Origin: Prunus persica
Lineage: Eukaryota; Streptophyta; Magnoliopsida; Rosales; Rosaceae
Assembly (NCBI RefSeq): GCF_000346465.2
Contig: NC_034012.1
Coordinates: 21,035,816 to 21,099,815, forward strand
Direction of reading: 5' to 3'
DNA length: 64,000 bases
The notes beneath the pieces were generated by a model. It made no database searches. It saw only the letters and a program-made list of their open reading frames with translations, and was not told the DNA's origin. The position numbers and the translations under genes were made by a program. This document shows positions 15,501 to 26,989 of the stretch, in pieces (position 1 is the stretch's first letter; each line of letters starts with the position of its first letter).

Positions 15501-16334
15501 TGTTGTTGACCAAGTTTTGGGCTCTATCCATATCAATTCCCAATAAAATGGGACAATTTAAGTTCGTGCAAAGTTCGTTCCGTAAGTGGAGTGGTTGGTG
15601 TATTGCATAGTTTTAGCAACTGGATTTCACTCACAACACACCAAATGACTCCTCCCACCATATTATGATTTTGACCAAGTTTTCGACTCAATCTCAGATT
15701 GATTGAACCAAGAAATCGAACAATTCAAGTCCGTAAGAAATTTGTTCTTGAAATGGAGTTGTTGGTGTATTGCATAGTTTTAGCGATTGGGTTTCTCCCA
15801 AAACTCACCAAATGACTCCTCCCACCATATTATGACGTTGACCAAGTTTTGGGCTCAATCCGATATCGATTGAACCAAGAAATCGGACAATTCAAGTCCG
15901 TACAAAGTTCGTTCATCAAATGGAGTTGTTGGTGTATTGCATAGTTCTAGCGATTGTGTTTCTCCCAAAACTCACCGAACGACTCCTCCCACCATATTAT
16001 GATGTTGACCAAGTTTTGAGCTCAATCCGATATCGATTGCCCAATGAAATTGGACAATTCAACTTCGTACAAAGTTCGTTCTATAAATGCAGTGGTTGGT
16101 GTATTGCATAGTTTTGGCGAGTGGATTTCACTCAAAACTCACCAAATGACACCTCCCACCATATTATGATGTTCACCAAGTTTTGGGCTCAACCCGATTT
16201 CGATTGCCCAATGAAATTGGACAATTCAACTTCGTACGAAGTTCGTTCTATAAATGGAGTGGTTGGTGTATTGCATAGTTTTGGCGAGTGGATTTCACTC
16301 AAAACTCACCATATGACTACTCCCACCATATTAC
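12508..16334 (+). repeat. Satellite array, type A
   Basis: About 23 monomers of 167 bp with GTTGACCAAGTTTTGGGCTC. The first copies carry GATGATGACC and a GTAC(C/A)GGAACG segment in place of GTATTGCATAG, at about 12605 and 12772, a recent one-monomer duplication. A three-monomer repeat follows at 13.46-14.46 kb. The block ends where GATGTTCCCC resumes at 16335. No gene seen. Confidence 0.95.
13460..14461 (+). repeat. Trimeric higher-order repeat, 501 bp x 2
   Basis: Two consecutive three-monomer units offset by exactly 501 bp (3 x 167). Shared rare variants include GACGAAGTTTTGGGCTCCATC, TTTTAGCAAGTCGATTTCAC, AATAAATCGAGTGCTTGG and TCAAATAGAGTTGTTTGTG. The open frames at 13629 and 14130 translate almost identically, which reflects recent duplication and not a protein. 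Confidence 0.85.
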
Positions 16335-16623
16335 GATGTTCCCCAATTATTAGGCTCAATCCGATATCGATTGGTTCACGAAATTGGACTGTTCATGTTC
16401 GTACGAAGTTTGTTCTCTAATGGAGTGGTTGGTGTATTTCACAGTTTTTGCAATTGGATGTCACTCAAAACCCACCAAATGGCTCTCCAACTATATTCTG
16501 ATGTTCCACAAGTTTTGGACTCAAGCCGATATCGATTGGTCCATGAAATTGGACAATTCAGGTTCGTACGAAGTTCTTTCTGAAATGGAGTGGTTGGTGT
16601 ATTGTATAGTTCTAGAGAATGGT
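16335..16623 (+). repeat. Satellite type B, left flank of solo LTR
   Basis: Just under two B monomers lead up to the insertion. They end in TCTAGAGAATGGT, whose last five bases are the target-site duplication. The same TCTAGAGAATGG variant occurs uninterrupted in a monomer at about 25410, which defines the insertion point. Confidence 0.9.
16619..16623. other. Target-site duplication, left copy (ATGGT)
   Basis: ATGGT here matches ATGGT at 18996-19000. A sixth base (A) also matches, so the exact element edge is uncertain by one base. Confidence 0.8.
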
Positions 16624-16865
16624 TGTAACACCCCGACCCCAAATTTTCCCAAATTTTACCCTTATTTAATTATTTAATTATTTAAGGGTATTTTAGTTAT
16701 ATTTTTAACCGGAGAGAGTTTGGGACCGTGACTTGTATTTTTGGATAGGTCGTACTGAGACGAGTTCATAGACACGTAGTGGGCTCGAATCGGAGTTGTA
16801 ACGAGAGAGATATGGTCAAAAGAAACCCAGTGGCACAATCGTAAATATGTCGAAATGGGATTTTT

Positions 16866-16951
16866 TATAAAAACTGAGATTTTTCTCTCTCTCTCTCTCT
16901 CTCTCTCCCGCGACTCCTCTCTCTCTCCCGTCGGCCTCTCCTCTCTCTCTC
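16866..16951 (+). promoter_or_regulatory. Putative LTR promoter: TATA box and CT-rich tract
   Basis: TATAAAAAC at 16866-16874 is followed within 10 bp by a TC-dinucleotide tract (16881-16907) and two more CT tracts to 16951. A pyrimidine patch after a TATA box is typical of plant core promoters. The equivalent place in the sister LTR (about 27438-27452) has a run of T then A with no intact TATA. The GC-rich leader then runs to a CAG/GTATGG site at about 17150 that resembles a splice donor. Confidence 0.5.
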
Positions 16952-18102
16952 TTCGTAACTCCGGCCACCGGCCGCGGCTGCGGACGGGGCCGGTGTCAAA
17001 AGAACCGGCTCGACCTCGGCGTCACGACCCAGCCCATCCCCGCCATCGGCCGCCGCTCCAGCCGCCGGAAAATGGCGATTTTCGCCCGGATGTCGCCGGA
17101 ACTTCAACGCCGTCGATCTCCCTCCTCCGGCCACCATTTCCGTCGACCCAGGTATGGATCTTGAACCTCTCGAGCTGTTCTAGCTGCCTGTTGGTTGGGT
17201 TTGGATCGATTCGATCTCTAGATCACTCGATTTTCGAATTGAAAATCGGCCGAAACTTCGGCCGCCGTGATCGGCCATTTCCGGCCACTTTTTGGGGTAG
17301 GTCCAAGAACAAAAGTGGCTCCAAATAGGGTGTTATACCTAGGGTAGGAGTTTGGAGCCGTGGTTTTGAGATTTTCCGGCGAAGCGTTATCGCTTTGGGC
17401 ACCCACGCGCTGCCGGCGCGTGCGGCGGCGCGTGGGTACTGTAGAAAAAGTAGCGATGTGTTCCGATGAGATCCTTAGGTTGTCACGAGTGCGTAGGATT
17501 TCGCGGATCTCAATTCGGACGTCGTTTGACTATCGAACGGATAATCGCATATTATGCGTTATCCGGGTTCGATAGGTTGGGACCGTCGGATGGTCCCAAA
17601 TTTAATATATGTTAATCTAGGTATTTCTAGGATCGTGTAGGAATTCACGGATCGTGAATCGGAGCCCCGGATGTTCCGAATAATAATTTAAAGTTTATAT
17701 TTTATATTAACCGTCAGATCGTGCGATCGTGAGAAATCCGACCATCCGATCTGAACCAAACTTGCAGGACAAGTGTCCTATACCTGGTAGAACCCATAGG
17801 GACTTTCGGATCGGAAATTGGAGGTCGTGGGTTCTGCAGGTCCGTTTGACCAGGGTTAGAGTAGTTTGACCCTTGGTTGACCGTGAGTCTCCCGGAGTAA
17901 TCTCACCTTTCCAAGGGAGATTATCGGGTGCTAGACTATTGTGGAGGGTTACACAATATTAGAATTAATATTTATAATTATAATTATATATGGTTGTACA
18001 AGGGTACAACAGAGTCTAGAATGTCAGTTTGGAGTGCTATACGCACTACTTTAGGTACCTCCCCGGATGTTGGATTTACTACAAGTACCACCAAGTGAAA
18101 TT

Positions 18103-18580
18103 GAGGTCCCGCGTGGCGTAGGTTATCCGGCGTTGGGACAGGCCCCATACGTGGCGTCGGTTGTACCGGCGTATGGGGAGATTTGTGATATTATGTTCAG
18201 GTCTCACGTGGCGTAGGTTATCCGGCGTTGAGACAGGCCCCATACGTGGCGTTGGTTGTACCGGCGTATGGGGAGCTATGTGATATTGTGTTGAGGTCGC
18301 ACGTGGCGTAGGTTATCCGGCGTGTCGACAGACCCCATACGTGGCGTTGGTTGTACCGGCATATGGGGAGATTTGTGATATGAAATTGAGGTCCCGCGTG
18401 GCGTAGGTTATCCGGCGTTGGGACAGGCCCCATACGTGGCGTTGGTTGTACCGGCGTATGGGGAGATATTATGATAGTATGGCATGGTCGCACGTGGCGT
18501 AGGTTATCCGGCGTGTTGACAGGCCCCATACGTGGCGTTGGTTGTACCGGCGTATGGGGAGATTATGTGAAATACAGAGA
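18103..18580 (+). repeat. 95-bp minisatellite, five copies, inside the solo LTR
   Basis: Units begin at about 18104, 18199, 18294, 18389 and 18485. Each contains GTGGCGTAGGTTATCCGGCG and then CCCCATACGTGGCGTTGG and CCGGCGTATGGGGAG. Part of the unit can pair with itself (CCCCATACG against CGTATGGGG). The period is not a multiple of 3 (95 or 96), so the open frame on the other strand is accidental. The sister LTR at 26990-30255 has no such array. Confidence 0.9.
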
Positions 18581-18624
18581 AATGAAATAAGGTATCGCCT
18601 ATGTGTGGAATTGGGTTTTATGGA

Positions 18625-18695
18625 AGAACTACGTGTGGCTTGATCCCTCAAGGAGGGTACGTAGGCAGCCTAAGGTTATTAGGTGCAGCCGCAGA
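18625..18695 (+). other. Conserved LTR module shared by both TGTAACA LTRs
   Basis: The module contains TGTGGCTTGATCCCTCAAGG, then GGGTACGTAGGCAGCC and GGTGCAGCC. It recurs with few changes at 29811-29880 in the related solo LTR while the flanking DNA is diverged. Its function is not known to me; conservation suggests a role in the LTR transcript, perhaps 3'-end formation, but this is inference. Confidence 0.6.
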
Positions 18696-18995
18696 CTAAA
18701 TATTAGTCATATTTTGTATTTGAATTGTTTGGTAGTTGTTGGAGAATTATTGGAAGGCCGAAGGCCATTTGTGTGAATTGCATGAAATTATATTGTGCAT
18801 GCTGCCAGTTGTGCATATTAAATGCGTTTTTATGCAGGTTGAAATTTTGGGAAATGTCCAATTTATAGGGGAGACTCTGCCGAAATTTCAGCAAGAAGTC
18901 TCGGTTTTTAGTAAGTGGGCCTGGCATCGGGGTGATGTCAGGAATTCCAAAGGGTTCGTCTCGGGTTTTGAGAAAATTCGGGGCGGGTCCTTAAA

Positions 18996-19000
18996 ATGGT
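18996..19000. other. Target-site duplication, right copy (ATGGT)
   Basis: Matches the left copy at 16619-16623; the interrupted monomer resumes directly after it. Confidence 0.8.
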
Positions 19001-19719
19001 ATTCACTCAAAACCCACCAAATGACTCCTCCCACAATATTATGGTGCTCCCCAAGTTTTGGACTCAATCCGATATCGATTGGTCCTTGAAATCGGACAAT
19101 TCAGGTTCGTACAAAGTTCGTTCTTAAATGCAGTGGTTGGTGTATTGTACAGTTCTAGAGATTGGATATCACTCAGAACCCACCAAATGACTCCTCCCAC
19201 TATATTATGATATTCCCCAAGTTTTGGACTCAATCCGATATCGATTGGTCCATGGAATCAGACAATTCAGGTTCATACGTAGTTCGTTCTGAAATGGAGT
19301 GGTGGGTGTATTGTATAGTTCTAGGGATTGGATATCACTCAAAACTCACCATATGACTCCTCCCACTATATTATGATGTTCCCTAAGTTTTTGGGCTCAA
19401 TCCGATATCGATTGGTCTATGGAATCGGAGAATTCAGGTTAGTACGTAGTTCGTTCTGAAATGGAGTGGTCGGTGTGTTGTATAGTTCTAGATATTGGAT
19501 TTCATTCAAAACCCACCAAATTACTCTTCCCACAATATTCTGATGTTCCTCAAGTTTTGGACTCAATCTGATATCGATTGGTTCATGAAATTGGACAATT
19601 CAGGTTCGTATGAAATGTAGTGGTTTGTGTATTTCATAGTTTTAGCCATTGGATTTCACTCAAAACCCACCATATGACTCCTCCCACAATATTATAGTGC
19701 TCCCCGAAGTTCGTTCTCT
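19001..19719 (+). repeat. Satellite type B, up to inversion junction 1
   Basis: About four B monomers on the + strand. The last one is broken: after AGTGCTCCCC it jumps to GAAGTTCGTTCTCT and then orientation reverses at about 19720. Confidence 0.9.
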
Positions 19720-22428
19720 GGGAACATCATAATGTTGTGGGAGGAGTCACTTGGTGAGTTTTGAGTGAAATCCAATAGCTAAAACTGTGGAATACACCAA
19801 CCACTCCATTTCAGAACGAACTTCGTACGAACCAGAATTGTACAATTTCACGGACCAATCAATATCGGATTGAGTCCAAAACTTGTTGAACATCATAATG
19901 TTCTAGGAGGAGTCATTTGGTCGGTTTTGAGTTAAATCCAATTCCAAGAACTATGCTATACACCAACCACTCCATTTCAGAACGAACTTCGTACGAACCT
20001 GAAGTGTCCAATTTCATAGACCAATCGATATCGGATTGAGTCCAAAACTTGGGGAACATCATCATGTTGTGGGAGGAGTCATTTGGTGAGTTTTTAGTGA
20101 AATCCAATTGCTTAAACTATGCGATACACCAACCACTCTAGTAGAGAACGAACTTCGTACGAATATGAATAGTCCAATTTCATGGACTAATCGATAACGG
20201 ATTGAGCCCAAAACTTGCGGAACATCATAATATGGTGGGCGGAGTCATTTGGTGATTTTTGAGCAATGTCCAATGGCTAAAACTTTTCAATACACCAACC
20301 ACTCCATTTGAGATTGAACTTCCTACGACTCTGAATTGTCTGATTTCAGGGACCAATAGATATCGGATTGAGTCCAAAACTTGGGGAACATATGAATGTT
20401 GTGGGAGGAGTCATTTGGTGAGTTTTGAGCGATATCCAATGGCTAAAACTATGCACACCACAAACCACTTCATTTCAGAATGAATCTCGTACGAACCTGA
20501 ATTGCCCGATTTCAGGGCCCAATCGACATCGGATTGAGTCCAAAACTTGGGGAACATCATAATGTTGGAAGAGGTGTCATTTGGTGAGTTTTGAGTGAAA
20601 TGCAATCACTATAACTACGCAATACACCAACCACCCCATTTCAGAACGAACTTCATACGAAACTAAATTGTTCAATTTCCAGGACCAATCGATATCGGAT
20701 TGAGACCAAAACTTGGGGACCAACATAATGTTGTGGGAGGAGTCATTTGGTGAGTTTTGAGTGAAATCCAATCTATAGACCAATGCAATACCCCAACCAC
20801 TCCATTTCAGAACGAACTTCGTACGAACCTGAATTGTCCAATTTCATGGATCAATCGATATCGGATTGGGTCCAAAACTTGGGGAACATCGTAATATTGT
20901 GGGAGGATTCATTTGGTCAGTTTTGAGCGATATCCAATAGCTAAAACTATGCAAAACAACAACCCCTCCATTTTAGAACGAACCTCGTACGAACCTGAAT
21001 TGTCCGATTTCATGGACCAATCGATATTGAATTGAGTCCAAAACTTGTGGAACATCATAATATGGTTGGAGGAGTCATTAGGGGGGTTTTGAGTGAAATC
21101 CAATCTCTAGAACTATGCAATACACCAACCACTCCATTTCAAAACGAACTTCGTACGAAACTAAATTGTCCAATTTCATGGACCAGTCGATATCGGATTG
21201 AGTCCAAAACTAGCGGAACATCATAATATGGTGGGAGAAGTCTTTTGGTTGGTTTTGAGTGAAATCCAATCTCTAGAACTATGGAATACACCAAAACTCT
21301 ATTTCAGAACAAACTTCGTACGACTCTGAATTATCCGATTTCATGGACCAATCGATATCGTATTGAGTCCAAAACTTGGGGAACATCATATTATGGTGGG
21401 AGGAGTCATTTGGGGGGTTTTGTGTGAAATCCAATCTCTAGAACTATGCAATACCCCAACCACTCCATTTCTAAATGAACTTCGTACGAAACTAAATTGT
21501 CCAATTTCATGGACCAGTCGATATCGGATTGAGTCCAAAACTAGCGGAACGTCATAATATGGTGGGAGGAGTCTTTGGTTGGTTTTGAGTGAAATCCAAT
21601 CTCTAGAACTATGGAATACACCAAAACTCTATTTCAGAATGAACTTCGTACGACTCTGAATTGTCCGATTCACGGACCAATTGATATCGTATTGAGTCCA
21701 AAACTTTTGGAACATCATTATATGGTGGGCGAAGCCATTTGGAGGGTTTTGAGTGAAATCCAATCTCTAGAAGTATGCAATACACCAACCACTCCATTTT
21801 AAAACGAACTTCGTACGACTCTGACTTGTCTGATTTCATGGACCAATTGATATAGGGTTGAGTCCAAAACTTGGGAACAAAATAATATGGCGGGAGGAGT
21901 TGTTTGGTGAGTTGTGAGTGAAATCCAACCTCTAAAACTATGCAGTACACCAACCACTTTATTTTGGAATGAACTTCGTACGACTATGAATTGCCCGATT
22001 TCATGGACCAATCGATATCGAATTGAGTCCAAACATGGGGAACATCAAAATATGGTGGGAGGAGTCATTTGGGGTGTTTTTAGTGAAATCCAAACGCTAG
22101 AACTATGCAATACAACAACCACTCCATTTCATAACGAACTTCGTACGAACCTGAATTGTCAAATTTCATGGACCAATCGATAACTGATTGAGTCCAAAAC
22201 TTCGGGAACTTCATAATATGGTGGAAGGAGTTATTTAGAGACTTTTGAGTGAAATCCAATGGCTAAAACTAAGCAATACACCAACCACTCCATTTCATCA
22301 CGAACTTCGTGCGAACCTGAATTGTCCAACTTCATGGACCAATCGATATCGGATTGAGTCCAAAACTTGGGGAACATCATCATATTGTGGGAGGAGTCAT
22401 TTGGGGGGTTTTGAGTGAAATCCAATCT
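19720..22428 (-). repeat. Inverted satellite segment, type B
   Basis: About 16 monomers in reverse orientation, recognised by GGGAACATCATAATG and CCAACCACTCCATTTC on the + strand. Some copies carry CGTACGACTCTGAATTG, that is, AGAGTCGTACG when read in monomer sense, instead of the usual AGGTTCGTACG. A two-monomer duplication with a period of 331 bp is visible between about 21030 and 21700. No gene seen. Confidence 0.93.
22424..22428. other. Target-site duplication, left copy (AATCT)
   Basis: Identical to 24256-24260. The length of five is typical of Ty1/copia and Ty3/gypsy integration. Confidence 0.9.
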
Positions 22429-23079
22429 TGATAAGCTCATAATTTCACACATTTGCATGCCTTCTTTCCTTAGTAATTTTGTTAGCTTCTCTTTATTTTG
22501 AGTCTCTTACCTATGTTTGTGTGCTTTGTAGGTTAAGAGAGCAAGGGGATGACATTTGATACAATTCATGCATGTTAAGGGCTGAGTGGCACAAGAGGAA
22601 TATGAGCTTAAAGACAAAACCAATTTGTGCCACACTCCTTGTCAGTCCAGTTTCGTAGGTCATTTTTCAGGCCTCATTTCAGTAACTTACACCGGTCGGA
22701 TGAGGAGACATCCTTCATAGAAGTTGTTCCAATGGGTGTCTATTATAACATATCCAAATTTCAGCCCAATTGGATAAATTTGGAGCCCTCAACACGTCAA
22801 AGACTGAACCAAGTTCACAGAAATGTCATGTTGGCTGCCATCACATTTAATGTGGCTACATCCCTAGAGCCATGTGCTACACATGGGCAGCCACACATGG
22901 GAGTAAAATCAGCTCAGAAGCTCAGAAAGATGAACAAAAGTCAAGCTTTTCATAAAGAAACCATACCAAAGCATGTATTTGTCAGCTGGAGCAGTTGGCA
23001 AGTATGGGCAGCTGGAGCAGTTGGGAGCAGCTAAGAGAGGTGTGCTTCACCAGCCAAAGGGGAGCACGAAATTGCACTC

Positions 23080-23088
23080 TATAAATAG
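23080..23088 (+). promoter_or_regulatory. TATA box of the solo LTR
   Basis: TATAAATAG lies about 650 bp into the LTR. It would place the U3/R border near 23110, just where a CACACA-rich leader begins. It is a consensus-quality plant TATA box. Downstream, AGGGAGCTTGGAGCTGTC is directly repeated at about 23187-23222. Confidence 0.65.
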
Positions 23089-23589
23089 AGAGTTGCACAC
23101 TCATTCAAGGAGGGAGGGCAGACACACACATTCACTTCATCCATTACTCTCATACACACATTCAGATTCACCACAAAGAGAGAAGGGAGCTTGGAGCTGT
23201 CAAGGGAGCTTGGAGCTGTCCTGGGAACTTCCTTGCTGCCACCATCTAGTTCTTCTCCTCTCTTTATCCTATCTATGTATTTCTTATTTTCTGTATTCAT
23301 AGTTATGTCTAACTAATCCATTTAGTTAGGGCTTAGGATGAAGCCCTAGTCATGAATATTCAATGTTATGGATGATTTTATAGTTAATTGATTTCTTTGC
23401 TTTTATTATCAAGTTGTTAATCTCCAGTTTATTATGTGCTTGATGTATGTTTTCTTGGAGTAGCTAACTAGGATTTTATGCATCTAGCACAGGTTGGGAA
23501 GGGGTTTAGATTCACCAATTCTACTCTCCTTTCACAAGCAACACATGAATGGCCTAAGAATCATTCAAGGGGTTAATAACCATAGGTTG

Positions 23590-23775
23590 ACTAGGACAGA
23601 TACCATGTTCTAGGACTTGTGTGATTATCATATTCTCAAGGAGCTTAATGACTCTTGTAGGCTTTATTCTAAGTAGATACCATGCTTAGGTTGCATATCA
23701 GAGATCACGTGTTGTGTAGATACCATGCATAATCACATGCCTTAGGAGAATCATGCATCCTGCACCTAGATACCA
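23590..23775 (+). repeat. Dispersed AGATACCAT repeats in the LTR
   Basis: AGATACCAT(G/A) occurs four times (about 23599, 23675, 23718 and 23767), usually preceded by GT or CT, with unequal spacing. No coding frame is maintained. It may be the remains of a degenerate minisatellite in R/U5. Confidence 0.55.
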
Positions 23776-24255
23776 TAGGCTTGTATGCGATAATCTATTG
23801 TTAATGAAGCTTGAGTCAATTTCTATGCATTCATAACTTGGATAGGAAAACTAGTGGTGGATTCCAAGGCTCTAACACCTCTCAATCATTGTTTCACAAC
23901 TTGTTGATTGCTGCCAGTGTTTACTTTCGAGCACTTTCATTTCACTTTCTTGTTTTCATTTCAACAACAAAACCCCCCATTTCGAGTGCGTGTGTGGTGC
24001 TAGGATTCTGTCCTAGACCTTGAGTAATTAGCAAGAGGCATTGTTGAATTCGACCTTGCCTTTAGCTAGTTAGTCAGTTTCTTTGTTCTATGTTTTTCTA
24101 GCATTCTAAGTAATTTAACTTGGAACCAAGTTACCATTCTCCGTGGGATCGACCTCGTATTTACATAAGCTATACTATAAACGGTTCGTGCACTTGCGAG
24201 AATTAAAGTTGCTGTTTTTAATAACTCATTTTAGTTGTTAAGAATAGGCTCAACA

Positions 24256-24716
24256 AATCTCTAGAACTTTGCAATTCACCAACCACTCCATTTCAGAACG
24301 AACTTCGTACGACTCTGAATTGTACGATTTCATGGACCAATCGATATCGGATTGTGTCCAAAACTTTGGGAACATCGTAATATGGTGGAAGGAGTCATTT
24401 GGTGGGTTTTGAGTGAAATCCAATTGCCAAAACTATGCACTACACCAACCACTCCATTTCAGAATGAACTTCGTACGAAACTGAATTGTCCAATTTCCTG
24501 GAGTAATCGACATCGGACTCAGCCCAAAACTTGGGGAACATCATAATATGGTGGGTGGAGTCATTTGGTGGGTTTTTAGTGAAATCCAATAGCTAAAACT
24601 ATGCAATACCACAACCACTCCATTTCGGAACGCACATCGTACGAACCTGAATTGTCCAATTCATGGACCAATCGATATCGGATTAAGTCCAAAACTTGGG
24701 AACATAATAATGTTGT
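24256..24716 (-). repeat. Inverted satellite, type B, to inversion junction 2
   Basis: Begins with the AATCT target duplication and continues the monomer interrupted at 22428. Orientation returns to + at about 24714-24718, where AATAATGTTGTG joins AAATGGAGTGG. Confidence 0.9.
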
Positions 24717-26989
24717 GAAATGGAGTGGTTGGTGTATTGTATAGTTCTAGAGATTGGATTTCTCTCAAAACCCACCAAATTACTCCTCCCACAATATTAT
24801 GATGTTCCCCAAGTTTTGGACTCTATCCTATATCGATTAGTCCATGAAATAGGACAATTCAGGTTCGTGCGACATTCATTCTGAAATGGAGTGGTTGGTG
24901 TAGTGCATAGTTTTGGCAATTGGATTTCACTCAAAACTCAAGAAATGACTCCTCCCACAACATTATGATGTTCCCCAAGTTTTGGACTTAATACGATATC
25001 GATTGTTGCAAGAAATTGGACAATTCAGGTTCGTACGAAGTTCTTACTGAAATGCAGTGGTTGGTGCACTGTATAGTTCTAGAGATTGGATTTCACTGAA
25101 ACCTACCAAATGACACCTCTCACCATATTATGATGTTCCCCAGGTTTTGGACTCAATCCGATATCGTTTGGTCTATGAAATTGGACAATACAGGTTCGTA
25201 CGAAATTTGTTCTGAAATGGAGTGGTTGGTGTATTGCATAGTTTTAGCCATTGGATTTCACTCAAAACTCACCAAATGACTCCTCCCACCATTTTATGAT
25301 GTTCCCCAAGTTTTGGACTCAAGCCGATATCGATTGGTCCATGAAATTGGACAATTCAGGTTCGTACGAAGTTCGTTCTGAAATGGAGTGGTTGGTGTAT
25401 TGTATAGTTCTAGAGAATGGTATTCACTCAAAACCCACCAAATGACTCCTCTCAAAATATTATGATGTTCCCCAAATTTTGGACTCAATCCGATATCGAT
25501 TGGTCCACGAAATCAGACAATTCAGGATCGTACGAAGTTCGTTCTGAAATGGAGTGGTTGGTGTACAGCATAGTTTTGGCAGTTGGATTTCACTCAAAAC
25601 TGACCAAATGAATCGTCCCACAATTGGTTGGTGTATTTTATAGTTCTAGAGATTGGATTTCACTCAAACCCCACCAAATGACTCCTCCCACTATATTATG
25701 ACATTCCCCAAGTTTTGGACTCAATTCGATATCGATTGGTCCATGAAATTGGACAATTCAGGTTCGTACGAAGGTTGTTATGAAATGGAGTGATTGGTGT
25801 ATTGTATAGTTCTAGAGATCGTATTTCACCCAAAACCCACCAAATGACTCCTCCCACAATATTATGATGTTCCCCACGTTTTGGACTCAATCCGATATCG
25901 ATTAGTCCTTGAAATCGGACAATTCAGGTTCGTACGAAGTTCATTCTGAAATGGTGTGGTTGGTGTATTGCATAGTTTTAGCCATTGGATTTCGCTCAAA
26001 ACTCACCAAATGACTCCTCCCACCATATTATGATGTTCTCTATGTTTTCCGCTCAATTCAATATCGATTGATGCAAGAAATTGGACCATTCATGTTCGTA
26101 CGAAGTTCGTTCTCTATTGGAGTGGTTGGTTTATTTCATAGTTTTTACAACTGGCTTTCACACAAAACCCACCAAATGACTCCTCCCACTATATTATGTT
26201 GTTTCCCAAGTTTTGGACTCAATCCCATATCGATTGGTCCATGAAATTGGACAATTCAGGTTCGTACGAAGTTCGTTATGAAATGGAGTGGTTGGTGTAT
26301 TGCGTAGTTTTGGCAATTGGTTTTCACTCGAAACTCACCAAATGACTCCTCTCACAACCTTATGATGTTCCCCAAGCTTTGTACTCAATCCGATATCGAT
26401 TGACCCAAGAAATTAGACAATTCAGGTTCGTACGAAGTTTGTTCTGAATTGGAGTGGTTGGTGTATTGCATAGTTTTAGCCATTGGATTTCGCTCAAAAC
26501 TCACCAAATGACTCCTCCCACCATATTAGTGTATTGTATAGTTCTAGAGATTGGATTTCACTCAAAAATCACAAAATGACTCCTCCCATAGTATTATGAT
26601 GTTCCCCACGTTTTGGACTCAATCTGATATTGATTGGTCCATGAAATCGGACAATTCAGGTTTGTACGAAGTTCGTTCTGAAATGGAGTGGTTGGTGAAT
26701 TGCATAGTTTTAGGCATTGGATTTCGCTCAAAACTCATCAAATGACTTCTCCCACCATATTATGATGTTCCCCAAGTTTTGGGCTAAATCCTATATCGAT
26801 TGGTCAGGAAAATTGGACTATTCATGGTCGTACGAAGTTCGTTCTCTAATGGAGTGGTGGTGTACTGCATAGTTTTGGCAATTGGATTTCACTCAAAACT
26901 CACCAAATGACTCCTCCCACAACATTATGATGTTCCCCAAGTTTTGAAATCAGTCCGATATAGATTGGTGCATGAAATTGGACAATTCG
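24717..26989 (+). repeat. Satellite array, type B
   Basis: About 13 monomers on the + strand, including two internally deleted copies: at about 25620, CCCACAATT runs straight into GGTTGGTGTATTTTA, and at about 26528, CCATATTA runs into GTGTATTGTATAG. The array ends at the next LTR insertion. No gene seen. Confidence 0.93.

Larger units (their letters stand above)
16624..18995 (+). mobile_element. Solo LTR, 2.37 kb, TGTAACACCCCG family
   Basis: The element begins TGTAACACCCCGACCCC and ends GGGCGGGTCCTTAAA. It is flanked by ATGGT on both sides (16619-16623 and 18996-19000), and joining the flanks restores a normal B monomer. No gag, protease, reverse transcriptase or integrase is encoded, so I read it as a solo LTR left by LTR-LTR recombination. 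It shares its 5' end, a tagged segment near 16770, a GC-rich leader, and the module at 18625-18695 with the element at 26990-30255, so they are one family. The lineage is uncertain; long LTRs starting this way are common among plant Ty3/gypsy elements. A 157-codon open frame at 16855-17328 is CT- and CG-rich leader sequence, not a recognisable protein. Confidence 0.85.
22429..24255 (+). mobile_element. Solo LTR, 1.83 kb, Ty3/gypsy-like
   Basis: The element runs from TGATAAGCTCATAATTTC to GGCTCAACA, so it has TG...CA ends, and is flanked by a perfect AATCT duplication (22424-22428 and 24256-24260). Joining the flanks restores the monomer. It has a TATA box at 23080 and, near the 3' end, CCGTGGGATCGACCTCG followed by GCACTTGCGAG, a pattern I associate with the U5 end of plant Ty3/gypsy LTRs. 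TGATAAGCTC also resembles the LTR start of Athila/Tat-type elements. No internal domain exists, so it is a solo LTR. The 135-codon open frame at 22627-23034 lies in U3 and resembles no family I recognise; I do not call it a gene. Confidence 0.9.

Noticed and set aside
16855..17328. 157-codon open frame in the first solo LTR
   Set aside because: Low-complexity Ser/Leu/Arg/Pro-rich translation of CT tracts and a GC-rich leader. The sister LTR does not keep the frame.
18218..18529. 103-codon open frame on the - strand with a repeated motif
   Set aside because: It is the 95-bp minisatellite. Spacing is 95-96 bp, so the frame shifts from unit to unit.
22627..23034. 135-codon open frame in the 1.83-kb solo LTR
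   Set aside because: Lies in U3 upstream of the TATA box, has no recognisable domain, and solo LTRs do not normally encode proteins.
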